Of a stretch of DNA of 64,000 nt, positions 17,204 through 27,273 are shown in pieces. The notes below the pieces were generated by a model. It made no database searches, had not been told where the DNA came from, and was given only the letters and a program-made list of their open reading frames with translations. The stretch comes from Croceibacterium salegens (GTDB taxonomy: Bacteria > Pseudomonadota > Alphaproteobacteria > Sphingomonadales > Sphingomonadaceae): assembly GCF_009827435.1 (NCBI RefSeq), contig NZ_WTYM01000033.1, positions 302,165 to 366,164 of the forward strand. Reading direction: 5' to 3'. Every line of letters begins with the position of its first letter. Positions within the stretch are counted from its first letter, which is position 1. The translations under genes and the position numbers were made by a program.

Positions 17204-17749
17204 ATGACCGACGGTTTTTCTCCTCCCACCCCGGGCGCCGCGTTCGAGGAACTGCTGGTGACGCTCGCCGCTATGGGCGACCGGGCGGCGGCGGAGACGC
17301 TCGCGCGGCGATGGAATCCGCGCCTGCTGCGCACCGCGCGGCGGCTGGTCGGGGCCGAGATGGCGCCCGGCGTGGTCCAGGACTGCTGGGTCTCGATCCT
17401 GCGCGGCATCGCGACGTTGCGCGACCCGGCCCGTTTCGCGCCCTGGGCCTTCGGCATCCTGCGCCGACGGTGTGCGGATGCGATCCGTAAGGCGCAGTCG
17501 CAGCGAGCTGAGGCCGAACCTAACGAGGCACCGGCCGGGCTATCGAGCCAGCCCGACGAGACGCTGGCGATTGCCGAGGCGATGGCGAGCCTGCCCGCCG
17601 ACCAGCGTCTCGCCGCGCAACTGTTCTTCGTCGAGGGTTTGACCCTCGCCGAGATTGCCGAGGTGCAGGAGGTGCCGCTGGGCACCGCCAAGACGCGCCT
17701 ATTCCATGCCCGCCGCAAGTTGAAGGCGGCGCTTTCCGGAGACGAATGA
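17204..17749 (+). CDS. RNA polymerase sigma factor, ECF type
   Basis: A 181-residue sigma-70 family factor with region 2 (LLRTARRLVGAEMAPGVVQD, then WAFGILRRRCAD) and region 4 (LPADQRLAAQLFFVEGLTLA with the helix-turn-helix LGTAKTRLFHARRKL). It directs RNA polymerase to a small regulon, often including its own operon. The next gene, a small membrane protein overlapping by four bases, is a candidate partner or anti-sigma factor. No -35/-10 pair was identified with confidence. Confidence 0.9.
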   Translation: MTDGFSPPTPGAAFEELLVTLAAMGDRAAAETLARRWNPRLLRTARRLVGAEMAPGVVQDCWVSILRGIATLRDPARFAPWAFGILRRRCADAIRKAQSQRAEAEPNEAPAGLSSQPDETLAIAEAMASLPADQRLAAQLFFVEGLTLAEIAEVQEVPLGTAKTRLFHARRKLKAALSGDE

Positions 17750-18123
17750 TGAGTGACATCGACGACAAGATCCGCGCCGGCCTCGACGCCGACGACCGCG
17801 CGTTCCTCGCCAGTCTCGACGATCAGCGCGGTCTTTTCCGCCAGATCGGCGATAGCCTCGGCGGCCCGCTCGGGGGATGGGCCAAGATGGTCTTCGCCAT
17901 GACCTTCGCGCTGAGCGTGGTAATGTTCTATTCCGTGTGGCAGCTGCTGACCGCCACCGAGCCGCGCGACCTCGCGCTGTGGGGGACCGCAACCGTGGTG
18001 CTGGTCATGTCGATCGGCTTCCTCAAGGACTGGCTGTTCAGCCGGATGAACATGTTCTCGGTGCTGCGCGAGGTGAAGCGACTGCAGGTGCAGGTGGCGA
18101 TGCTGGCGGCCGAGCGGGACTAG
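17746..18123 (+). CDS. Small membrane protein paired with ECF sigma factor
   Basis: A 125-residue protein with a polar N-terminus (about 1-45), two hydrophobic segments (MVFAMTFALSVVMFYSVW and LWGTATVVLVMSIGFL) and a coiled C-terminus (LREVKRLQVQVAMLAAE). The cytoplasmic N-terminus could contact the sigma factor. It starts in an ATGA overlap with the sigma stop, and such sigma plus two-helix membrane protein pairs are common in sphingomonads. An anti-sigma function is inferred from context. Confidence 0.75.
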   Translation: MMSDIDDKIRAGLDADDRAFLASLDDQRGLFRQIGDSLGGPLGGWAKMVFAMTFALSVVMFYSVWQLLTATEPRDLALWGTATVVLVMSIGFLKDWLFSRMNMFSVLREVKRLQVQVAMLAAERD

Positions 18124-18617
18124 GGCCGGATTTCGATCGGTGTTCCGTCCGCCACGGCGCTCCACAGCTCCTCGATCTCTGAGTTCGAGACCGCGATGCA
18201 GCCGTCGGTCCAGTCGCCCGGCATGCGGCCCACCGGCAGCGCGTTCGGCTGGCCGTGGATGAAGATGTCGCCGCCCGGGCTTCGTCCCCGCGAGGCCGCG
18301 AAGGCGCGGTCGGCGGCGTTGGGGTACGAGATGCGCAGGCTCAGGTGGTAGGCGCTCAGCGGATTGCGCGTGTCGATGGTGTAGCGACCCTCGGGCGTGC
18401 GCTCGTCGCCTTCGAACTGCTTGTGCCCGTTCGGCGCGGCACCGAACTGCAGGCCGGTGTAGGTTCTGATCGCCTTCCCGTCGCGCAGCAGCGTCAGCGT
18501 GCGGTCGGACTTGTCGACCAGTACGAAGTCGGCGTTTTCAGGCGAAGTTTGAGGTGTCGAGCAGGCGGCAAGCAGCGCAGCGGCGAGCAGCCCAACGCCC
18601 AGATGCGCCAGCTTCAC
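18120..18617 (-). CDS. L,D-transpeptidase (YkuD domain) lipoprotein
   Basis: A 165-residue periplasmic lipoprotein (signal AAALLAACSTPQ). The YkuD catalytic block has the histidine in DIFIHGQPN and the nucleophile cysteine in DWTDGCIAVSNSEI. Such enzymes make 3-3 cross-links or attach proteins to peptidoglycan. The start is GTG 18617, overlapping the MAPEG gene stop in a GTGA; a second GTG lies one codon upstream. The short length is typical of this subgroup. Confidence 0.88.
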   Translation of the reverse strand: MKLAHLGVGLLAAALLAACSTPQTSPENADFVLVDKSDRTLTLLRDGKAIRTYTGLQFGAAPNGHKQFEGDERTPEGRYTIDTRNPLSAYHLSLRISYPNAADRAFAASRGRSPGGDIFIHGQPNALPVGRMPGDWTDGCIAVSNSEIEELWSAVADGTPIEIRP

Positions 18618-19186
18618 CACAGGCGGCTCGCGGCGAAGCACACGGTAGCGACCAGCAGCAGGACCGTTGGCGCCAACGTCAACTCGAAGCCGAGCGCCCT
18701 GCCCCCCGCGCCCTTGCGATAGCCGGAAGCGAAGAGGATGCGGCCGACCGGGAAGCTGGCGGCAGCAAACACGATCCCGTCGAGCAGCCACGCTGGCAGC
18801 AGCACGGCGGCGGCCCAATAGGTCGCCAGCGCCAGCACGCCCTGCTCGAACGAATTGGCAAGGATCGCCTTGAGCCGGCGCATATGTTCGCCCTCGACCG
18901 GACCGGCCGCGGCATCGATATCCTCGATGTGGAAGAATCGCGTGTTGGCAATCCAGCCGACAGTGACGAGCAGCGACAGCACGACCGGAAGGCTCGCCGT
19001 GGCGGCGAGTTGCAACCTTGCATCCAGCGCCCCGGACAGCGGCCCGAACGGGTCGTAAAGGACGGCCATGATCCCGACGGCGAGCGAAATCACCATGGCC
19101 GATCCCGCACCCGCGACGACACCGCGCTGCTTGTCGGCAAGCGTAGCGCCGCGCGCCTCGTCAGTTCCCTCAACGCCGCCCGTCAT
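18614..19186 (-). CDS. MAPEG family membrane protein
   Basis: A 190-residue protein with four hydrophobic segments: AMVISLAVGIMAVLY, PVVLSLLVTVGWIAN, LATYWAAAVLLPAWLL and LTLAPTVLLLVATVCF. The core FEQGVLALATYWAAA and the GRILFASGYRKGA stretch fit the MAPEG family (membrane-associated eicosanoid and glutathione metabolism proteins). Bacterial members mostly lack a known substrate. Start ATG 19186. It is coupled to the L,D-transpeptidase gene by four bases. Confidence 0.82.
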   Translation of the reverse strand: MTGGVEGTDEARGATLADKQRGVVAGAGSAMVISLAVGIMAVLYDPFGPLSGALDARLQLAATASLPVVLSLLVTVGWIANTRFFHIEDIDAAAGPVEGEHMRRLKAILANSFEQGVLALATYWAAAVLLPAWLLDGIVFAAASFPVGRILFASGYRKGAGGRALGFELTLAPTVLLLVATVCFAASRLW

Positions 19187-19206
19187 GTGCAGCGCCCTAG
19201 CACGAA

Positions 19207-20496
<1,290 letters not shown>

Positions 20497-20528
20497 GCTT
20501 ACAGCACTCCACCTGCCAGGGTGGATCC

Positions 20529-20559
20529 GGTTCGCCCTTCGACAGGACTCGGCGAACGG
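20529..20559. repeat. Palindromic repeat, half copy of family B
   Basis: On the minus strand this reads CCGTTCGCCGAGTCCTGTCG then AAGGGCGAACC, similar to the arm CCGTTCGTCCTGAGCCTGTCG of the fuller copy at 24320-24393. The arms GTTCGCC and GGCGAAC pair. It lies in the purA/aldo-keto reductase divergent intergenic region. Confidence 0.6.
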
Positions 20560-20708
20560 ATTGGACTACAGGGCCTTGCAGCCCTTGATGCGCGGCGCGC
20601 CCTATCGGCAGCGACGCCGCGGAGTCAAGCGGGCTGCGCTGCCGGATCGTAACTGCGGGGCGGGAAACATCGCCGCGCCGCGCGATTGGACAGGGACAGG
20701 AGACCAGA

Positions 20709-21524
20709 ATGACTGCCAACCCCACTCTCGCCCTCAACGACGGACGCACCATGCCGCAGCTCGGTTTCGGCACCTGGCAGATCGATGACGACAAGGCGGC
20801 CGAGGCGGTGCGCACTGCGCTCGATGTCGGCTACGAGCTGGTCGATACCGCGGCGATCTACGGCAACGAGGTCGGGGTCGGCGAAGGGCTTGCAGGCGCG
20901 GACGGCGTATTTCTGACGACCAAGATCTGGAACGACGACCAGGGCTTCGACAGCGCCAAGGCGGCCGCGCGCCGCAGCCTCGACAAGCTCGGGCGCGATT
21001 CGGTCGACCTGCTGCTAATCCACTGGCCCTGCCCGAAAAAGGACGCCTTCCTAGCCACCTGGCAGGCGATGATCGAGATGCGCGAGGCCGGGCTGGTGAA
21101 GTCGATCGGGGTGTCCAACTTTCGTATCGAGGACCTGCACCGGCTGAAGGACGAGACCGGCGTGATCCCGGCACTTAACCAGGTCGAACTGCATCCCCGC
21201 TTCCAGCAGCGCGAATTGTGCGCAACCCACGAGGAACTCGGGGTCGTCACGCAATCGTGGTCGCCGCTAGGCCGGGGCGGACTTTTGAACGATCCTGCCA
21301 TTCAGGCGATAGCCGCGGAAACCGGCCAGCCGGCGAGCGCGGTTATCCTGCGCTGGCACCTGCAGAAGGGGTTTCCGACGATCCCCAAGGCGAGCAGCCG
21401 GGCGCACATGGCGGCCAACTTCGCGGCGCTGTCGTTCGAGCTGGACGAGGGCCAGATGGTGCGGATCGACGCGCTCGACAGCGCCGATGGCCGCATCGGG
21501 CCCGTGCCGGACGACCTCAACTAA
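20709..21524 (+). CDS. Aldo/keto reductase
   Basis: A 271-residue NADPH-dependent oxidoreductase of the AKR superfamily, probably the 2,5-diketo-D-gluconate reductase-like branch. It shows the opening NDGRTMPQLGFGTWQI, the catalytic Asp/Tyr in VDTAAIYGNEVGVGEG, Lys and His around LLIHWPCP and SIGVSNF, and the NADP-binding end TIPKASS. The ATG at 20709 follows GGAGACCAGA. The in vivo substrate is unknown. Confidence 0.92.
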   Translation: MTANPTLALNDGRTMPQLGFGTWQIDDDKAAEAVRTALDVGYELVDTAAIYGNEVGVGEGLAGADGVFLTTKIWNDDQGFDSAKAAARRSLDKLGRDSVDLLLIHWPCPKKDAFLATWQAMIEMREAGLVKSIGVSNFRIEDLHRLKDETGVIPALNQVELHPRFQQRELCATHEELGVVTQSWSPLGRGGLLNDPAIQAIAAETGQPASAVILRWHLQKGFPTIPKASSRAHMAANFAALSFELDEGQMVRIDALDSADGRIGPVPDDLN

Positions 21525-21612
21525 CCGCGACAAAGCACGACAATTGGCGACTGGACCGGGCGCCCAGCTGGAGTCAGAACCTGTCCGCAAGGGACCAGGC
21601 AGGAGTTTCGCC

Positions 21613-22509
21613 GTGCATGCCATCGCCCTTGCTTCCAGCATGTTCTTCGCCACCGCCTCGTCGCTGGTCGTCGCCGACGCCGCCTGGGCGGCGTTCCAGC
21701 CTGCCGAAAGCAGCACCGCGCGCCGGCCACCCTCGGGCAAGCAGGTGCTCGCTTATGGCAATGAAGAACTTCAAACGCTCGATTATTGGCCCGGAACGCG
21801 GGCCGGAACGCCGCTGGTGGTGTTCGTTCACGGCGGCGGGTGGAAGCGCGGCGACAAGTCGATGATGGAAGGCTCGGCCAAGCTCACCGACTGGCAGGCC
21901 AAGGGCTACGCCGTCGCCTCGCTGAACTACCGGCTGGTCCCTGATGCCACCGTCGAGCAGCAGGCTGAGGACGTCGCCTCCGCCCTCGCCTACCTCAAGG
22001 GCCGCGCCGCACAGCTCGGGTTCGACTCGTACCGCATCGCCCTCGTCGGGCATAGCGCCGGGGCGCATCTGGTGGCGCTGGTCGGGACCGATCCGCAATA
22101 CCTGCGCCGCGCCGGGCTCGACATGGACGCGGTGCGCGGGATCGTCCCGCTTGACGGGGCGGCCTATTACGTGCCCGACCAGATGGAGGAGAACGCGCTG
22201 CTGTTGGGCGCAACCTACAAGCAGGCCTTCGGTACCGACCCGAAGCGGCAGGTGGCGTTGTCGCCCACAGCGCACACCACCGCACCGAACGCGCCTGCCT
22301 TCCTCATCCTCCACGTCCAGCGCAAGGGCGGCATCGCCCAGTCGCAAGGCCTCGGCGATGCCCTGCGCAAGGCAGGCACGCCGGTGACGGTTCAGGGTTT
22401 CCCCGGCCGCGGCCTGCGCGGCCATGCCGAGATCAACCGCAAGCTCGGGGAAGCGGACTACCCGGCAACGCCGGTGGTCGACGCGTTCCTGGCGAAGGTA
22501 TTCAGCTAG
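21613..22509 (+). CDS. Exported alpha/beta hydrolase (carboxylesterase-like)
   Basis: A 298-residue secreted esterase. The start is GTG 21613, with AGGAG seven bases before it, giving a signal peptide (ALASSMFFATASSLVVADAA, cleavage near AWA-AFQ). The mature domain has the oxyanion motif FVHGGGWKRGD, the nucleophile in GHSAGAHL and a C-terminal histidine in GRGLRGHAEI. This is the BD-FAE/hormone-sensitive-lipase-like branch active on small esters. In-frame codons extend upstream into the previous gene but lack a ribosome-binding site. Confidence 0.87.
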   Translation: MHAIALASSMFFATASSLVVADAAWAAFQPAESSTARRPPSGKQVLAYGNEELQTLDYWPGTRAGTPLVVFVHGGGWKRGDKSMMEGSAKLTDWQAKGYAVASLNYRLVPDATVEQQAEDVASALAYLKGRAAQLGFDSYRIALVGHSAGAHLVALVGTDPQYLRRAGLDMDAVRGIVPLDGAAYYVPDQMEENALLLGATYKQAFGTDPKRQVALSPTAHTTAPNAPAFLILHVQRKGGIAQSQGLGDALRKAGTPVTVQGFPGRGLRGHAEINRKLGEADYPATPVVDAFLAKVFS

Positions 22510-22560
22510 GCAGAATTGTCGTACCTTGGCGAAACGGAGACTGCTGGAGAGGGCAAGTCA

Positions 22561-23160
22561 ATGAACGAGCTGAGGATAGCGTTACCCAGGCCGTGCGACG
22601 AGAACTGGGAGGAAATGAAGCCCGTCGGTTGCAACCGGATTTGCGAACGCTGCTCGACGACTATCCACGACCTGGCGAACTACTCCCCGGACGAAGTCGA
22701 CGCCCTGCTCGGCTCGCGTGAACCGGTCTGCGTGCGGGTGCAGCAGGGACCGGATCGGGTAGCGGCCACGCGCAATGGCGGCGGCGGCAGGTTCCAGCGC
22801 GTGGTGATCGCCGCGGCGGCATCGATCAGCATGCTGGCCATGGGCAGCACCGCCACCGCGAAGGAGGATGAGCTGGAGGGCGTCATCGCCGGCCAGGTAT
22901 GGGCTGCCGGAGAAAACGTCGTGGTAACGGCAATCGCCGCAGACGGCACCCGCTACGAGGTGCAGACGGACCGCAAGGGCCGGTACCGGATCAAGCACCT
23001 ACCCTTCGGCACCTATGACCTCGAATTTTCGCAAGGCGAGAGGACCTGGACAGAAATGGCCGTCGTCGTGAAGGACGAGCGGATTACCTACCGCAACAGC
23101 CAGGATCCAGACATTATCATCGTCGGGGTGATGACCCGTTACCTGGACGATTATTCCTGA
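22561..23160 (+). CDS. Membrane protein with N-terminal cysteine cluster and carboxypeptidase-regulatory-like domain
   Basis: A 199-residue protein of unusual make-up. The N-terminus carries four cysteines (12, 24, 28 and 31) and a His-Asp in a segment beginning PCDENWEEMKPVG and ending TTIHDLANYS, looking like a metal- or redox-active mini-domain. A single hydrophobic segment follows (about 80-100, VVIAAAASISMLAMGS), then a beta-sandwich of the CarboxypepD_reg type (GQVWAAGENVVVTAIAADG to PFGTYDLEFSQG). GGAGAGGG precedes the ATG. Function unknown; it may sense or display a ligand across the membrane. Confidence 0.78.
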   Translation: MNELRIALPRPCDENWEEMKPVGCNRICERCSTTIHDLANYSPDEVDALLGSREPVCVRVQQGPDRVAATRNGGGGRFQRVVIAAAASISMLAMGSTATAKEDELEGVIAGQVWAAGENVVVTAIAADGTRYEVQTDRKGRYRIKHLPFGTYDLEFSQGERTWTEMAVVVKDERITYRNSQDPDIIIVGVMTRYLDDYS

Positions 23161-23176
23161 GCAGGTCGCGCCGCCG

Positions 23177-24289
23177 TCAGAGTGGCTTTGCCGTTCCGGC
23201 TTCCAGCACGTGCGAACACCCTAGCGCACGCGCCTCATCCGCCTCGCTCAGCGCCGCCACCGTGCGCCAATCCTCGGCTCGCAGCCTGGCCGCCGCGTCC
23301 GGGTCGTGGCCCAGCGGCAGGAACACTGCCTCGCGCGCCGGTTCGCTGGCCTTGACCGCCTCGACAAGGTCTTCGGGGTAGAGCGAGAAGCCGGTGGCCG
23401 GTTCATCGCTGCCGCCGATGCGGTAGGTGCCGCCGCGGCCCATCGTGCCGCGCACGCCCTCGGCGTAGATGGTGAAGCCGAACCAGGTCTGGTATTCGAA
23501 GCCGTGCCGCTCGCTCGGGTCGAGCGTCAGGCGCGCCCTGCCCTTCACACGCTCGGCGATCTTCTTGAGGCCGTCGATGCGGCTGGCGAGAGCGCCGCTG
23601 CCGTCGAAGCCGGCCAGCTTGGCCACCGCCTCGTCGAACGGCCCGGCGGCATAGAGCAAAGGCAGGTATGCCTCGCCGCCCGCCGCGCGCAGAGCACCGG
23701 CGTCCTTGGCGTCGAGCTCGCGGCGCACGGCGACGACCTGCTCGGCATCGAGCGGAAATTCCTCCGCCGCCAGCGTCTCGACGAGGTCGGGCAGCGTGAA
23801 GTCGATCGAAATGCCGCTCGCCCCCATCGCTTCGAGGCTGGCGATCGCCAGTTCGACGATCTCGGCAGCAGCAGCGGCGGTGTCGGTGCCGATCAGCTCT
23901 GCCCCGACCTGCAGCGCCTCGCGCCGCGGGTCGAGCTGGTCGCCGGCGATGCGCGCGACCATCCCGGCGTAGCACAATCGCAGCGGGCGCGCCTTGCCTG
24001 AGAGGCCGGTCGCGGCAATGCGCCCGACCTGCACCGTCATGTCGGCCCGCAGCGCCAGCGTGCGCAGGCTCACCGGGTCGACGAAGCGGAACAGGCGGCG
24101 CGTGGCCAGCCCGTCCATGCGCTCGGCCATCGACTTCTCGAATTCGATCAGCGGCGGGCGCACCCGGTCGTATCCGGAGCCATCGAGCACCGCGAGCGCC
24201 GCGCGCTCGACACGCGTCGCGACCGCCGCGCTCTGTGGCAACCGGTCTTCAAGCCCCTCGGGCAGCAGGTCGCGGGTCGGATCGGTCAT
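23177..24289 (-). CDS. hisZ: ATP phosphoribosyltransferase regulatory subunit
   Basis: A catalytically inactive histidyl-tRNA-synthetase-like subunit that, with short HisG, starts histidine synthesis. The 370-residue protein opens LLPEGLEDRLPQ, has RADMTVQVGRIA (variant of the HisRS motif 2 area) and GRGGTYRIGG. It lacks the anticodon domain of real HisRS. The paired hisG lies outside this window. Confidence 0.87.
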   Translation of the reverse strand: MTDPTRDLLPEGLEDRLPQSAAVATRVERAALAVLDGSGYDRVRPPLIEFEKSMAERMDGLATRRLFRFVDPVSLRTLALRADMTVQVGRIAATGLSGKARPLRLCYAGMVARIAGDQLDPRREALQVGAELIGTDTAAAAAEIVELAIASLEAMGASGISIDFTLPDLVETLAAEEFPLDAEQVVAVRRELDAKDAGALRAAGGEAYLPLLYAAGPFDEAVAKLAGFDGSGALASRIDGLKKIAERVKGRARLTLDPSERHGFEYQTWFGFTIYAEGVRGTMGRGGTYRIGGSDEPATGFSLYPEDLVEAVKASEPAREAVFLPLGHDPDAAARLRAEDWRTVAALSEADEARALGCSHVLEAGTAKPL

Positions 24290-24319
24290 GGTTTCCCCCC
24301 AAGTTCGAGGCTCCCCTTA

Positions 24320-24393
24320 CCCGTTCGTCCTGAGCCTGTCGAAGGTCGAACGTCGCGCGACGTTCATGGTTCGACAAGCTCACCACGAACGGG
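24320..24393. repeat. Palindromic intergenic repeat, family B
   Basis: A 74-base dyad. The outer arms CCCGTTCGT (24320-24328) and ACGAACGGG (24385-24393) pair perfectly, then CTGAGCCTGTCGAA pairs with TTCGACAAGCTCAC, and the centre GAACGTCGCGCGACGTTC is a further palindrome. It fills the space between hisZ and serA. Related to the half copy at 20529. Confidence 0.85.
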
Positions 24394-24412
24394 AGAGGGA
24401 TTTACTCGGAAA

Positions 24413-25999
24413 TCAGAAGGCCAGCGCCTTGACCATCTTCACGCCCTGCAGCTTGCAGGCCGCATCGATCACGTCCTGCGGAATTGGCTGGTCGACGCTC
24501 AGCAGCAGCACCGCCTCGCCACCGGCCTCGCGGCGGCCGAGGTGGAAGGTGCCGATGTTGATGCCGGCCTCGCCGAGCAGGCTGCCGATACGGCCGATGA
24601 AGCCCGGCGCGTCCTCGTTGACGATGTACAGCATGTGCCCGTCGAGGTCGGCCTCGATGCCGATGCCGAAGATCGACACGAGGCGCGGCGCCTCGCTCCC
24701 GAACAGCGTGCCGGCTACCGAACGGTCGCCCTGGCTGGTCGCCACGGTGACGCGCAGCAGCGTGTGGTACACACCCTCGCGTTCGTGCCGCACCGAGCGC
24801 ACGTCGAGCCCGCGCTCCTTGGCGAGGAACGGCGCGTTGACCATGTTCACGCTCTGCGAATAGTTCTTCATCAGGCCCGAGAGCACGGCGGCCTCGATCG
24901 GCTTGCCGTTGAGTTCGGCCGCGGCGCCCGAACGCTCGATGCTGATCTGCGTCAGGTTGCCGTGGGCAAGCTGGCCGACGAGGCTGCCGAGTTTTTCGGC
25001 GAGGCCCATGTACGGCTTGAGCTTGGGCGCTTCCTCGGCGCTGAGCGAAGGCACGTTGAGCGCGTTGGTGACACCGCCGCTGACGAGATAGTCCGCGATC
25101 TGCTCGGCGACCTGCAGCGCGACGTTGACCTGCGCTTCGCTGGTCGAGGCGCCGAGGTGCGGGGTGCAGATGAAGTTCGGCGTGCCGAACAGCGGGTGAT
25201 CGGCGGGCGGCGGCTCGACGGCGAAGACGTCGAGCGCGGCGCCGGCGATGTGGCCCGAATCGAGCAGGTCCTTGAGCGCGGCCTCGTCGATCAGGCCACC
25301 GCGCGCGCAGTTGACGATGCGCACGCCCTTCTTGGTCTTCTCGAGCCGCTCGCGGTTGAGGATGTTGCGGGTATCGTCGGTCAGCGGCGTGTGCAGCGTG
25401 ATGAAGTCGGCGCGGGTGACGAGGCCTTCGAGGTCGACCTTCTCGATGCCCAGTTCGACCGCCCGTTCCTCGGTCAGGAACGGATCGTAGGCGATGACCT
25501 TCATCCGCAAGCCGAGCGCGCGGCTGGCGACAATCGAGCCGATGTTGCCCGCCCCGATCAGGCCCAAAGTCTTGCCGGTGACTTCGACACCCATGAAGGC
25601 GTTCTTCGGCCACTTGCCTTCCTGGGTCTGGTCGTTGGCCTCGGGGATCTGCCGAGCCAGCGCCATCAGCAGGGCGATGGCGTGTTCGGCGGTCGTGATC
25701 GAGTTGCCGAACGGGGTGTTCATCACCACCACGCCCTTCGAGGAGGCGTGCGGGATGTCGACGTTGTCGACGCCGATCCCGGCGCGGCCGACGACCTTGA
25801 GGTTGGTCGCCGCGTCGAGGATTTCCTTGGTCACCTTGGTCGCCGAGCGGATGGCGAGTCCGTCGTACTGGCCGATAATCGCCTTCAATTCTTCCGGCGT
25901 CTTGCCGGTGATCACGTCGACGTCGCAGCCGCGCTCCTTGAGGATGCGTTCGGCGTTGGGGTCCATCTTGTCGGAGATGAGGACTTTGGGCTTGGTCAT
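24413..25999 (-). CDS. serA: D-3-phosphoglycerate dehydrogenase
   Basis: First enzyme of serine synthesis, oxidising 3-phosphoglycerate with NAD. The 528-residue long form has a substrate/NAD domain (IGAGNIGS; RSATKVTKEIL; catalytic Arg, Glu and His in NCARGGLID, ALDVF and TPHLGAST), an intervening domain and a C-terminal ACT domain (GFIGRIGSLLGEAGINIG) for feedback by serine. It lies downstream of serC, separated by a strong intergenic hairpin. Confidence 0.97.
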   Translation of the reverse strand: MTKPKVLISDKMDPNAERILKERGCDVDVITGKTPEELKAIIGQYDGLAIRSATKVTKEILDAATNLKVVGRAGIGVDNVDIPHASSKGVVVMNTPFGNSITTAEHAIALLMALARQIPEANDQTQEGKWPKNAFMGVEVTGKTLGLIGAGNIGSIVASRALGLRMKVIAYDPFLTEERAVELGIEKVDLEGLVTRADFITLHTPLTDDTRNILNRERLEKTKKGVRIVNCARGGLIDEAALKDLLDSGHIAGAALDVFAVEPPPADHPLFGTPNFICTPHLGASTSEAQVNVALQVAEQIADYLVSGGVTNALNVPSLSAEEAPKLKPYMGLAEKLGSLVGQLAHGNLTQISIERSGAAAELNGKPIEAAVLSGLMKNYSQSVNMVNAPFLAKERGLDVRSVRHEREGVYHTLLRVTVATSQGDRSVAGTLFGSEAPRLVSIFGIGIEADLDGHMLYIVNEDAPGFIGRIGSLLGEAGINIGTFHLGRREAGGEAVLLLSVDQPIPQDVIDAACKLQGVKMVKALAF

Positions 26000-26071
26000 T
26001 TCGAATTCCTGAAAATCTTGACGGATTCCGCGCGTCGGCTGGTCATCCGGTCAGCAATTGGGGGCGATGCG

Positions 26072-26089
26072 GCCCCGCCGGAGCGGGGC
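26072..26089 (-). terminator. GC-rich hairpin between serC and serA
   Basis: The minus strand can fold as GCCCCGC-TCCG-GCGGGGC (26072-26089) in the 108-base serC-serA gap. No U-run follows, so it is more likely an mRNA processing or partial-termination hairpin that sets different levels of the two gene products than a full terminator. Confidence 0.5.
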
Positions 26090-26107
26090 GCACACGTTGG
26101 GCGGCTC

Positions 26108-27268
26108 TTAGAGCCGGCCGTCCTTGAGCTCGTGGTAGGCCCACTCGATCCACGGCAGCAGGCGCGCGATGTCCTCCTGCTCGAGGCTGCCGCCGCACCA
26201 GATGCGCAGCGACGGCGGGGCGTCCCGGTAGCCGTTGAAGTCGTAACCGATGTCCATCTTCTCGAGGGTGCCGGCGATCTTCTTCGGCACGTTGGCTTGC
26301 TCTTCTGCGGACAGGCTTTCGTACCAGTCGCCCTGGAAGACCATGCACACACCGGTGTTGGTCCGCTTGGCCGGATCGTCGACCATGTTGCGGATCCACG
26401 GCGTCGCCTCGATCCAGTCGAACACGGTCTGCGCGTTGCGGTCGGCGCGTTCGAACATCGCCTGGCGGCCGCCGATCGACTGCGCCCATTCGAGAGCCAT
26501 GATGTAGTCTTCGGTGGCGAGCATCGACGGGGTGTTGATCGTCGCGCCCTCGAAGATCGAGCGGTCGACCTTGCCCTTCTTCTTGATGCGGAACAGCTTG
26601 GGAAGCGGCCACTCGGGATCGTAGCTTTCGATCCGCTCGACCGCCTTGGGGCTGAGGATCAGCATGCCGTGCTGCGCTTCGCTGCCCATGACCTTCTGCC
26701 AGGAGTAGGTCGTGGCATCGAGCTTGGCCCAGTCCATCTCCATCGCGAAGACGGCGCTGGTCGCGTCGTTGATGGCAACGCCTTCACGGCCCGGGGCGAG
26801 CCAGTCGGTGTTGGGGATCTTGGCGCCCGAGGTGGTGCCGTTCCAGGTGAAGACGACGTCGTTGTCCTGCGGGATCGACGCGAGGTCGGGAATCTGGCCG
26901 TAATCGGCATCCAGCGTCGTCAGGTTCGGCAGCTTGAGCTGCTTGGCCGCGTCCTGGATCCAGACGTTGCCGAAGCTCTCCCACGCAGCAACGGTCGCCG
27001 GGCGTGCGCCGAGCATGGTCCACATCGCGCATTCGAGCGCGCCGGTGTCCGAGCCGGGCATGATGCCGACGAGGTAGTCCTCGGGAACGTCGAGCAGTTC
27101 CTTGCTCAGGTCGATCGCGTACTTGAGGCGGCTCTTGGGATAGGCTGCGCGGTGCGAGCGGCCGAGCGACTTGGTGTTGAGCTTGTCAAGCGACCAGCCG
27201 GGCGGCTTGCAACTGGGTCCGGACGAGAAAAAAGGGCGCTCCGGACGAAGCTTCGGTTGTTCAGTCAT
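26108..27268 (-). CDS. serC: Phosphoserine aminotransferase
   Basis: PLP enzyme making phosphoserine from 3-phosphohydroxypyruvate. The 386-residue protein is the alphaproteobacterial long type; it opens LRPERPFFSSGPSCKPPGW, has GIMPGSDTGALE and the PLP-lysine region SWQKVMGSEAQHGMLILS. The ATG at 27268 has AGGAG in a hairpin immediately upstream (see leader RNA). Upstream in-frame codons to 27415 run through that RNA and are not coding. Confidence 0.96.
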   Translation of the reverse strand: MTEQPKLRPERPFFSSGPSCKPPGWSLDKLNTKSLGRSHRAAYPKSRLKYAIDLSKELLDVPEDYLVGIMPGSDTGALECAMWTMLGARPATVAAWESFGNVWIQDAAKQLKLPNLTTLDADYGQIPDLASIPQDNDVVFTWNGTTSGAKIPNTDWLAPGREGVAINDATSAVFAMEMDWAKLDATTYSWQKVMGSEAQHGMLILSPKAVERIESYDPEWPLPKLFRIKKKGKVDRSIFEGATINTPSMLATEDYIMALEWAQSIGGRQAMFERADRNAQTVFDWIEATPWIRNMVDDPAKRTNTGVCMVFQGDWYESLSAEEQANVPKKIAGTLEKMDIGYDFNGYRDAPPSLRIWCGGSLEQEDIARLLPWIEWAYHELKDGRL

Positions 27269-27273
27269 GTATT

